Both the position numbers and the translations under genes were made by a program. The notes beneath the pieces were generated by a model that saw only the letters and a program-made list of their open reading frames with translations, was not told the origin of the DNA and searched no databases. 64,000 nt of DNA, from positions 1 to 64,000 of the forward strand of contig CAKVIE010000008.1 in assembly GCA_934754505.1 (NCBI GenBank). Direction: 5' to 3'. Source of the stretch: an uncultured Candidatus Melainabacteria bacterium. Lineage in GTDB: Bacteria; Cyanobacteriota; Vampirovibrionia; Gastranaerophilales; Gastranaerophilaceae. Shown here in pieces: positions 27,825 through 34,996 of the stretch (positions are counted from its first letter, which is position 1; each line of letters opens with the position of its first letter).

Positions 27825-28877
27825 CTATTTTTCAATGAGTTCAGACTGTGCAAGTTTTTTATTGTGTTTTATAGAATCTATAAATGCCCAGCCGACAATG
27901 ATTAACCCTGTTAAGCCTGTTACAACTTCAGGAACTTCGTGTGTTGTTGAAAGAAACATAATCAATGCCAAAAATCCGATTGCCCAATGAGCACCGTGTT
28001 CAAGGTACAAATATTGTTTTAAGGTTTTCATCTCAACCATATAAAGCGTAAGCGAACGGACAAACATTGCCCCGATAGCAAGTCCGATTGTAATTATAAT
28101 GATGTCTTTACTTATTGCAAATGCTCCTAAAACACCGTCCAAGGAGAAAGATGCGTCAATTAATTCAAGATAAATAAACCCAATCAAGCCAAGTTTAGCA
28201 ACCTGCCCCGTTGCGGCAGCTTTTGCTTCTGCAATGTTTTCAAGCGTTCTGCTGACACCGTCGATTATTAAATATAAAAGAATTCCCGAAAAACCTGCAA
28301 TCATAACAGAAAGCTGCTGATTTTGCGGAACGATATAATGCACACCGAAAACAAGCAAACCTGTCACTACAACTTCGGTTGATTTCATCATATGTAATTT
28401 CTGCATAGGTACTTCGATTGGCTTTATCCAGTGAACATCTTTTTCTTCGTGACAAAAATATGACAAGAAAAGCATAAAAAGAAATGCACCGCCAAATGTA
28501 ACAAGAGGAGCATGACATAAATGAAGATAATGTGCATATTTATCAACATCATTCATAGCCAAATTTGTAACCTCTGCAACCGAAAGCCCCGCAAAAATCG
28601 AAACAACTAAAACGGGGAATAAAAATCTCATTCCGAAAACAGCAATCAAAATACCCCAAGTAACAAAACGATGCTGCCATTTTTCCGTCATTTTTTCAAG
28701 CTTCATTGCATTTACAACTGCGTTATCAAAAGATAATGTAACTTCCAAAATTGAAAGGAACAAAACGATAAAAACACATAACAGAGCATGCCCGGGGTGT
28801 TTTGTCATACCCCATAAAAACGCAGCAATTATACCTGCAACAGTCACAAAAATTGACCCTCTAAAGTGTTTTATCAT
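27825..28877 (-). CDS. TerC-family membrane protein (DUF475)
   Basis: The 350-residue protein has about 8-9 membrane segments. The family marks are two acidic membrane motifs, LEVTLSFDNAVVNA (about residues 44-57) and LELIDASFSLDGVLGAFA (about 235-252), which in TerC relatives are thought to bind or pass metal ions. The C-terminal YLEHGAHWAIGFLA is typical of DUF475. Related proteins export manganese or take part in tellurite resistance and metal loading of exported enzymes; which applies here is unknown. A TATAAT lies about 35 bases upstream of the start. The gene ends at the shared terminator. Confidence 0.85.
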   Translation of the reverse strand: MIKHFRGSIFVTVAGIIAAFLWGMTKHPGHALLCVFIVLFLSILEVTLSFDNAVVNAMKLEKMTEKWQHRFVTWGILIAVFGMRFLFPVLVVSIFAGLSVAEVTNLAMNDVDKYAHYLHLCHAPLVTFGGAFLFMLFLSYFCHEEKDVHWIKPIEVPMQKLHMMKSTEVVVTGLLVFGVHYIVPQNQQLSVMIAGFSGILLYLIIDGVSRTLENIAEAKAAATGQVAKLGLIGFIYLELIDASFSLDGVLGAFAISKDIIIITIGLAIGAMFVRSLTLYMVEMKTLKQYLYLEHGAHWAIGFLALIMFLSTTHEVPEVVTGLTGLIIVGWAFIDSIKHNKKLAQSELIEK

Positions 28878-28984
28878 CTTTTTACCCCACTAAATCTTTA
28901 CGATTAATATTATACAGTCAAAAAAAATTAAATAAAACGAAAAAGTTCTATTTAATCTTTTAACATTAATAGAGAAAATATTTA

Positions 28985-30358
28985 TTACATGCCTTTTTTA
29001 TACATAGGCAGCAGAATTATTATACAGAGCAATGCAGAGATAATCCAGAACCACAAAGCCGATTGCCAACCGAGATTGTCAACAAACCAGCCCGTACCTA
29101 TTCCTGAAATCATAGCACCTAAATAGCCGAAAATTCCGCAGAAACCTGTTGCCGCTGCTGCAACTTTTTTAGAAGCTGATTCAACCGCACAAAGTCCGCC
29201 GATAAAAATTAACGGACCTGCAGTGAACAAGCCTATTCCCGACAAACAAACATAATCAATAATATCGGATAACAAAGTGTGTCCGGAATTTTCCATCAAA
29301 CCGAACAAACATACTATTAAACCGACACAAAAGAAAATGTTTACGGGCATTCTTCTGCCTTTGAACATTTTATCAGACATAACACCTGCCAAAAGCACCC
29401 CTGCTATACCGAAAAGCGGTAAGAATGTTTGTTTTTGGGTTGCAGATGCGAGCGTATCACCTTTAAATTCGACTAAATATTTTATAATCCAATCTTCCGT
29501 ACCATATCTGAAAATATAAACAAAAATAAAAGCTGCAACTAAAATCCACATAACAGGATTGAAGAAGATATATTTTTTCAAAATTTCAAAATATGTCAAT
29601 TTATCATCAGCTTCTTCTTCTGCCGTATTTACAGTACCGCCTTTATAAATTTCAACGTCGGGCAATCCCATTGTTTGAGGCTTATCATGCATACTTTTTG
29701 CGATATAAATACAAGACAAAATATTCAAAAAAGCAGGTACTATAAATGCCGATTCCCAGCCGTATCTCGGGATTAAATATCCTGCAAGTAAAAAGACTAT
29801 ACAAGTACCTAATTGGTGCGACATTGCCCATACAGACCAAATCGTACCTCTCTCCTTATTTGACCACCAAAATGTCAAAGCCTTTGTGCAGACAGGGAAA
29901 CCTGCCGATTGAAACCAACCGTTTACCCCCCAAAAGAAAGACATTGCAAGCAATAACAGTGATTGTCCCATGAAATGAATATTCGCCGGGAAAATCATCG
30001 GACTTAACGCAAACAGTATATTTGCAATAGCTGAAATAAGCAAAGATATAGTCATAAACTTGTTAGCATCAGCTTTGTCCGCTAAAACGCCGTTTACAAA
30101 TTTGCCGACGGCATACGAAAAATATAACGCACTGCCTAAAATACCAAGCTCGATATTTGAAAAGCCTAAATCAGAGCTTAAAACAGGTAAAGCAACCGAA
30201 ATATTCTTTCTCGTCAAATAAAAAATTGTATAACCGATAAAACAAGAGGCAAAAACATCAATTCTACCCTTTTTATATGCCTTTGCAACCTGCTCATCAT
30301 TCATTGTTACAGGAATTTCCTTCGGTGCTGCATAATAATCAATAATCTTCTTTAACAT
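28985..30358 (-). CDS. MFS transporter, organophosphate:phosphate antiporter family
   Basis: The 457-residue protein has 12 predicted membrane segments and a central cytoplasmic loop (about residues 205-235). The region IGYTIFYLTRKNISVALP near segment 1, with its Arg, and the conserved GWFQSAGFPVCTKALTFWWSNKERGT match the GlpT/UhpT/UhpC/PgtP family, which swaps sugar-phosphates or glycerol-3-phosphate for inorganic phosphate. The exact substrate cannot be told. The ATG at 30358 is used; a TTG 24 bases upstream would lie only five bases from a TATAAT, so the message likely has a short leader. No regulator gene is adjacent. Confidence 0.85.
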   Translation of the reverse strand: MLKKIIDYYAAPKEIPVTMNDEQVAKAYKKGRIDVFASCFIGYTIFYLTRKNISVALPVLSSDLGFSNIELGILGSALYFSYAVGKFVNGVLADKADANKFMTISLLISAIANILFALSPMIFPANIHFMGQSLLLLAMSFFWGVNGWFQSAGFPVCTKALTFWWSNKERGTIWSVWAMSHQLGTCIVFLLAGYLIPRYGWESAFIVPAFLNILSCIYIAKSMHDKPQTMGLPDVEIYKGGTVNTAEEEADDKLTYFEILKKYIFFNPVMWILVAAFIFVYIFRYGTEDWIIKYLVEFKGDTLASATQKQTFLPLFGIAGVLLAGVMSDKMFKGRRMPVNIFFCVGLIVCLFGLMENSGHTLLSDIIDYVCLSGIGLFTAGPLIFIGGLCAVESASKKVAAAATGFCGIFGYLGAMISGIGTGWFVDNLGWQSALWFWIISALLCIIILLPMYKKGM

Positions 30359-30439
30359 AGCTGTCTTTCTTAATCCGGTCAAACAAGATTATAATACAAA
30401 TATTGATAATATTTAAACAAATAAAACAGTTTTATTATT

Positions 30440-31342
30440 TTATAAATTTAATTTTTTTGCCAAAACAGGAACAATCTTATCCCAAGCCTGTTCATTCGGG
30501 TGGACTTTATCGTCCCCAATGTATCGTTTATCGGCTATATCAGGTATTTCTTTATTAATGTCAATTATTTGAATATCGGGTATTTCATCTTTAAGTAATT
30601 GTAACCTTCTGTAATAATCTTTAGGAATATCGTTGTATAAAACAAAAGATACAACGACAAATTTTGTATTGGGAAAATTCTTTTTAATTAACTTGTCAGA
30701 CTCCTTGAAAAGTTTAATGAACATAAAATCGGTTTTTGATTTATTTTCATAACGGCGATTAGCAATAAATTCTTCTAAAACAATTGAAGTGAAGAAACTA
30801 TGCAAAAATTTGCAAGATATATTGTCCGTAACAATTTGACCGTTTTTAATTTTAGACCGCAAATTATATAATCCCATAAAAGGAGCCGAGCGGTATCGGT
30901 ACATTCTCGGTACATGGTCCGGAATTAATATCCAAATAATATATTGAGGATTTTTAGGTAAATCTTTTATTATTTTTTCGTTATTTAATAAATAATAAAA
31001 ATAATATATGCCCAAGCCCGATTTTCCTCTGTTGTAAACCGTTCGGTTCGTATAATCGGCAAGTTTCCGTGAAACAGTTTGATTATCATTTAATCCTGTG
31101 CCTTGAACATAAGAACAGCCAAACACAAATATCGGCGGCTTGTTTTTATCTCTATATTCAGTTGGTCTGAAACCCGTCAAAAGCTTATCATCATTAAGAA
31201 TATTTATTTTGGAATATTTTATAAATTGTTTACCAAAATTATCTTTATATCTGTAATACAATGTCTGATATGAAATCAGCTCAATAAGAACCAAAGCAAT
31301 AAGTGTATTAATCAATATAAAAATAAATTTCTTATGTTTCAC
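30440..31342 (-). CDS. Membrane-anchored SGNH-hydrolase-like protein, paralogue of 236-1120
   Basis: The 300-residue protein has one N-terminal membrane segment (about residues 5-25). Its GCSYVQG motif places Ser77 as the likely nucleophile, and GDDKVHPNEQAW near the C-terminus supplies the Asp-x-x-His element. Motif order, length and the WILIPDHVPRMYRY segment match the protein at 236-1120, so the two are paralogues. By analogy with SGNH proteins it may remove or add acyl groups on a surface glycan. It stands alone between the MFS gene and the duplicated tRNA region. Confidence 0.6.
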   Translation of the reverse strand: MKHKKFIFILINTLIALVLIELISYQTLYYRYKDNFGKQFIKYSKINILNDDKLLTGFRPTEYRDKNKPPIFVFGCSYVQGTGLNDNQTVSRKLADYTNRTVYNRGKSGLGIYYFYYLLNNEKIIKDLPKNPQYIIWILIPDHVPRMYRYRSAPFMGLYNLRSKIKNGQIVTDNISCKFLHSFFTSIVLEEFIANRRYENKSKTDFMFIKLFKESDKLIKKNFPNTKFVVVSFVLYNDIPKDYYRRLQLLKDEIPDIQIIDINKEIPDIADKRYIGDDKVHPNEQAWDKIVPVLAKKLNL

Positions 31343-31412
31343 TGCTTATAATCTTTTTTGTAATAATAAAAACAAATATCGATTTTTGAAATCAAAATTA
31401 AAATAGTTAAAA

Positions 31413-31580
31413 GGTTATCTCGTCCTCGGTTCAATTGACAAGGACCCATACCTTCAAAGAGTCTGTATCATAAACCGCTCGGACACTTCTAATATTCGTT
31501 TTTATATTATCATTTTACCACGAAAACAAAAACTTTTTGCATTCTTTTTATCATTTTTTGTTAATTGTAAATATCTGACA
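31413..31580. repeat. Decayed direct-repeat copy: pseudo-tRNA-Ser and dead PLD start
   Basis: This segment aligns with 34828-34996 at an offset of about 3412-3417 bases. A 22-base block (31469-31490, the 5' part of tRNA-Ser) and a 38-base block (31522-31559, the first codons of the PLD gene) are identical. The tRNA 3' half is scrambled, and the ATG of the PLD gene has become ACG (31520-31522). The copy is therefore a non-functional relic. Confidence 0.85.
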
Positions 31581-31744
31581 TTTCTAAATATCTCTGGCAG
31601 CTGCTCAATTAAAAATAATTCAAGAAAACATTACTTTAATTGTTTTTAGTATATATAAAAATTATTAAGCAGCCGAAATCAAAATATTAAAAGACTTTAA
31701 GTTAGTTTTCAAAAATTTATCTTTACAAAAAATCATCTTCGCAC

Positions 31745-31776
31745 TTGACATCGTTACGTAACGATGTCACAATAAA
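31745..31776 (+). promoter_or_regulatory. MerR-type promoter with perfect 24-bp palindrome
   Basis: TTGACA (-35) overlaps the left end of a perfect 24-base palindrome (31746-31769; half-site TGACATCGTTAC). An AT-rich -10-like stretch follows at a spacing of about 19-21 bases. A dyad filling an overlong spacer is the layout that MerR proteins untwist to activate transcription. Confidence 0.65.
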
Positions 31777-31793
31777 AATATGAGGTATATATT

Positions 31794-32222
31794 ATGGAAT
31801 ATAAAGTATCAGAATTAGCACAAAAAGCAGGAGTAACAAAAAGGACGATACATTATTACATAAGTAAAGGCTTGCTTATGCCGCCTGAGGGTAGTGGAGT
31901 TGCAAGTACTTATGATGATTTGCATTTAGAAAGAATTTTACTAATCAAAAAACTTCAGGCACAATATATACCGCTGAATAAAATTCGAGAATATATTTTG
32001 GAAGGTAACACAATAACAGATGATATTAATGATGAAAACCCACAAAATTCCGAAATAAAAAAAGCTAAAAACACTTGCATCCCTGTGTCTGATACTGACA
32101 TATACATAAGAGAGAATATTTGCAACATATTTGAAATTAATTATACGCAGAAAAATGCACAGAAATATAAATATATTATTGAAAACGTCAAGAAATATGT
32201 AGAAAAAATGTTGGAGGACTAA
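31794..32222 (+). CDS. MerR-family regulator
   Basis: The 142-residue protein begins with a winged helix-turn-helix (YKVSELAQKAGVTKRTIHYYISKGLL), where the HYYISKGL segment and the later R-ILLIKKLQAQYIPLNKIREYI are classic MerR family. The C-terminal effector region (about residues 85-142) is short and has Cys93 and Cys110, so a metal or redox signal is possible but untested. GAGGT precedes the ATG. It is followed after five bases by the VIT/VWA gene, so it probably controls itself and that gene through the palindrome just upstream. Confidence 0.88.
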   Translation: MEYKVSELAQKAGVTKRTIHYYISKGLLMPPEGSGVASTYDDLHLERILLIKKLQAQYIPLNKIREYILEGNTITDDINDENPQNSEIKKAKNTCIPVSDTDIYIRENICNIFEINYTQKNAQKYKYIIENVKKYVEKMLED

Positions 32223-32227
32223 TTCAA

Positions 32228-34453
32228 ATGAATTTAACTGATTGTAAAGAGCTATCCTTAAAAAATGTAAAAATATCAGGTGATGTAATCGGAAAATTTG
32301 GAACTTTCGAAATAGAACAAACCTTTGTAAACAATACAAAAAAAGTTCTTGAAGTCGGCTACATATTTCCTATTGTTGAAACAGCAACTGTTATTGGCTT
32401 TGAAGTTCATATCGGCGACAGAGTATTACAAGGTCAATGCAAAGAAAAAACAAAAGCAAAGAAAGAATATACAAAAAATATTGTAAAGGGTAACAGCTCC
32501 TATCTAATGGAAGAAAAAACCGATAATATTTTCGCTATAACTATCGGAAAACTTGCTAAAGGAGAGGAAGTCAAAATTAAAATCAATTATATTGATAAAT
32601 TTGAAATAATTGATAATCAAGTACAAATCTTTATTCCGACACTTGTTCCGCCAAAATACAAATCTAAAATTACAGACAAATTAAAATATGAAAAAGTAAA
32701 TTACGGTGTCGATTTTCATATTAATATTGCTAAAAATGTACATTGTACTGCTATTGAAAGTCCTACACATACGTTTAAACTTAATATAACAGAAAAAGGA
32801 CATGAAGTTGAAGTTTTAAATTACGATATGTCAAAAGATTTCAAATTATATTTTGACCTTGTAAATGAATTAACATCAAACGCACTGACTTCAAAAACGA
32901 GGGACGGCAAAAATATTCTATATATGTCATTTATGCCTGAAATAACAGATTCTTATGAAGATAGCGAAAAAGAATATCTGTTTTTGGTTGATGTTTCAGG
33001 TTCAATGTATGGCGAGAAAGTAGAAGAAACAAAACATGCGGTTATCGAATGTTTAAAACAACTTGATGACGGCGACAAATTCAATATTATTCCGTTTGAG
33101 AGCGAATTTGAAGCGATGGCGATAAATTCACTTGAATATAATGAAAAAAATTTGAAAAAAGCCATAGAATATGTAAAATCATTGACAGGTGAAGGCGGCA
33201 CAGAAATTTTAAATCCGATAAAATTTGCACTGTATGAAGAAAATACTGACAAAATTATATTGTTATTCACGGATGGAGAAGTCGGCAATGAAGAAGAAAT
33301 TATAACCTTTGTCAATAACAATATCGGAAAAAGCAGACTCTTCCCGTTTGGAATAGATTATAATGTAAACTCCTATTTCCTGCGTGATTTGGCAAAAGTC
33401 GGCAACGGGAAAGCGGAACTTATTATGCCGCACGAAAGAATTGATAATAAAATTATCAGAACTTTTGCAAGAATACAAACTCCTTTATTGGAAGAATTAA
33501 AAATTGATTATGGTAAAAATAAAGTTCTTGACGAAATCAGAGAAGATAAAGCCCTGTTTAATTACGAATTTTATAATGTCTTTGCGAAAACAGAAAAACT
33601 TGAAGATGATATTACATTGAAAGGTAAAATTATTGATAAAGAATACGCTTGGACAATAGCAAAAGACGAAATTATAAATACAAATGTCGATTTAGAAGTT
33701 CTTTTTGCAAAAATGGAAATGGACAGGTTAGAAGATTATATTCGTAATTGTGTTGACTCGGAAATAGTTCAAGAGTACAAAAATTTAATTATTGAACTCT
33801 CTGAAAAATATAACATCAATTCAAAATACACGGCATTTTTAACCGTTTATGAACGAGAAAATAAAATTCTTGAAGCACCTGAATATCAAGAAACAACTTT
33901 GAGCAACGGTTTTGCAGCAGGAATAAAATCTAAAATTTCTTCTATGATTATGGAGAAATGTATGAATTATATGGATTGTGAAAATGAGGATATGGGAGAT
34001 TTATGTTTATTTGATGATGATAAACCATATAAACCGACAGCAGGCACAGATGATTGGTTTGAAGATAAAATTGAAGAATATTATGAACAATTTATGAAGC
34101 AGGAAGAAAAATCAATTATTACATATCTTCTTTTTGCAATCTGCAGGAATTTAAGTAAAGATTTTGACTATGATTCCTTGTACGAATATTTGCTTAAAAA
34201 TAAGGATATTGTGCTAAATAATATTGAAATACAGGAATTATTATTTGTTCTATGTAAAAAAACAGCAACTGAGTTATCTCTTTTTTCCGTTTTTTATGAA
34301 TTTTTAACAAACGAAACTAAAAAAATGATTGAAACAAACATGAATTATGAAGTAAAGAGAATAAGTATTGAAGAAAAAGATATTCCTGAAATACTGAATA
34401 AAAACACCGTTTCGGAACGGATTGATTCGATTTTATGGTATTTTATTGCCTAA
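32228..34453 (+). CDS. VIT and von Willebrand factor A domain protein
   Basis: The 741-residue protein has no signal peptide or membrane span, so it is predicted to be cytosolic. Residues 1-130 form a VIT (inter-alpha-trypsin) domain, with IEQTFVNNTKKVLEVGYIFP as its signature. Residues about 248-415 form a VWA domain with a complete MIDAS metal site: Asp255-x-Ser257-x-Ser259 in LVDVSGSM, Thr325 in GEGGTEIL and Asp349 in FTDGEVG. The remaining 330 residues are helical and acidic and not recognised. VIT/VWA proteins generally act through protein-protein contacts; the partner here is unknown. It lies between a MerR regulator and a small exported protein in a tight three-gene unit. Confidence 0.88.
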   Translation: MNLTDCKELSLKNVKISGDVIGKFGTFEIEQTFVNNTKKVLEVGYIFPIVETATVIGFEVHIGDRVLQGQCKEKTKAKKEYTKNIVKGNSSYLMEEKTDNIFAITIGKLAKGEEVKIKINYIDKFEIIDNQVQIFIPTLVPPKYKSKITDKLKYEKVNYGVDFHINIAKNVHCTAIESPTHTFKLNITEKGHEVEVLNYDMSKDFKLYFDLVNELTSNALTSKTRDGKNILYMSFMPEITDSYEDSEKEYLFLVDVSGSMYGEKVEETKHAVIECLKQLDDGDKFNIIPFESEFEAMAINSLEYNEKNLKKAIEYVKSLTGEGGTEILNPIKFALYEENTDKIILLFTDGEVGNEEEIITFVNNNIGKSRLFPFGIDYNVNSYFLRDLAKVGNGKAELIMPHERIDNKIIRTFARIQTPLLEELKIDYGKNKVLDEIREDKALFNYEFYNVFAKTEKLEDDITLKGKIIDKEYAWTIAKDEIINTNVDLEVLFAKMEMDRLEDYIRNCVDSEIVQEYKNLIIELSEKYNINSKYTAFLTVYERENKILEAPEYQETTLSNGFAAGIKSKISSMIMEKCMNYMDCENEDMGDLCLFDDDKPYKPTAGTDDWFEDKIEEYYEQFMKQEEKSIITYLLFAICRNLSKDFDYDSLYEYLLKNKDIVLNNIEIQELLFVLCKKTATELSLFSVFYEFLTNETKKMIETNMNYEVKRISIEEKDIPEILNKNTVSERIDSILWYFIA

Positions 34454-34463
34454 GGAGATAATT

Positions 34464-34727
34464 ATGAAAAAATTTTTTACATTTCTTTTTTCATTTTTAT
34501 TAATTGCAATTCCGAGTTTTGCATATTCAGAAGAAAATACAATTTATAGAGTTTATGCTGACGGAAAAATAATAAAAATGATTGATGGTTCTACCTATGA
34601 AATTTTTGATTATGACACAATTACAAGTGAATTATGGTTGCCAATGACAGATGTTGTAATAACAGGAGACCATATAATTAATATTGATGATGATGAAAGT
34701 GTTGATTATATGCACAAAATAAGATAA
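34464..34727 (+). CDS. Small exported protein of the VIT/VWA cassette
   Basis: The 87-residue protein has a clear signal peptide (MKKFFTFLFSFLLIAIPSFA, cleaved before YSEEN). The mature part, about 66 residues, is acidic and beta-rich (YRVYADGKIIKMIDGSTYEIF) and ends in an Asp-rich stretch; it has no cysteines. The ATG at 34464 has AAGGAG seven bases upstream and follows the VIT/VWA stop by ten bases, so the two are co-transcribed. I do not recognise the family. The fold hint DGKIIKMIDGSTYEI suggests a short beta meander. Confidence 0.75.
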   Translation: MKKFFTFLFSFLLIAIPSFAYSEENTIYRVYADGKIIKMIDGSTYEIFDYDTITSELWLPMTDVVITGDHIINIDDDESVDYMHKIR

Positions 34728-34742
34728 ATTTTTGTTTTTAAT

Positions 34743-34775
34743 AATAAAAAAATAAAAGCGAACAACATTGCTTTT
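34743..34775 (-). terminator. Terminator of tRNA-Ser
   Basis: AAAAGC/GCTTTT stem with a 10-base loop, then an almost unbroken T run on the minus strand. It lies about 43 bases past the tRNA 3' end. Confidence 0.55.
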
Positions 34776-34818
34776 AAATATTAAATTATATATAAAGATT
34801 TGAAAATAATTATAAATA

Positions 34819-34904
34819 GGAGAAGGGGGGATTCGAACCCCCGGTCCCTTTGACAGGACTCAGACTTTCGAGGTCTGCACCATAAACCGCTCGGACACTT
34901 CTCC
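34819..34904 (-). tRNA. tRNA-Ser (anticodon CGA)
   Basis: On the minus strand, acceptor GGAGAAG pairs perfectly with CTTCTCC. The D-arm has GTCCGAGCGG. The anticodon stem CAGAC/GTCTG encloses CTCGAAA (anticodon CGA, codon UCG), there is a long variable arm as in class II tRNAs, and the T-arm has GGTTCGAATCC. The CCA end is not encoded, and the base after the acceptor stem is T rather than the usual bacterial G; both differ from the other two tRNAs here. A decayed copy of its 5' half lies at 31413-31580. Confidence 0.92.
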
Positions 34905-34996
34905 GCAATTATTCGTTTTTATGTTATAATCTTACCATGAAAACAAAAACTTTTTGCATTCTTTTTATCATTTTTTTATTAATTGTAATATCTGAC
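34828..34996. repeat. Intact direct-repeat copy: tRNA-Ser and PLD gene start
   Basis: This is the functional partner of 31413-31580. Identity runs from the tRNA through the PLD promoter and the first 18-20 codons of the PLD gene, ending near ATATCTGACA. Together the two copies bracket the MerR-VIT/VWA cassette. Confidence 0.85.
34922..34930 (+). promoter_or_regulatory. Extended -10 of the PLD gene, leaderless
   Basis: TGTTATAAT lies six bases before the ATG at 34937. There is no ribosome binding site and no convincing -35. Confidence 0.55.

Larger units (their letters stand above)
31343..31793 (+). other. Long intergenic region with decayed tRNA-Ser copy
   Basis: These 451 bases hold no gene. 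About 31413-31580 is a degenerate copy of 34828-34996 (tRNA-Ser plus the start of the PLD gene). The rest is AT-rich until the MerR promoter and operator at 31745. Confidence 0.7.
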
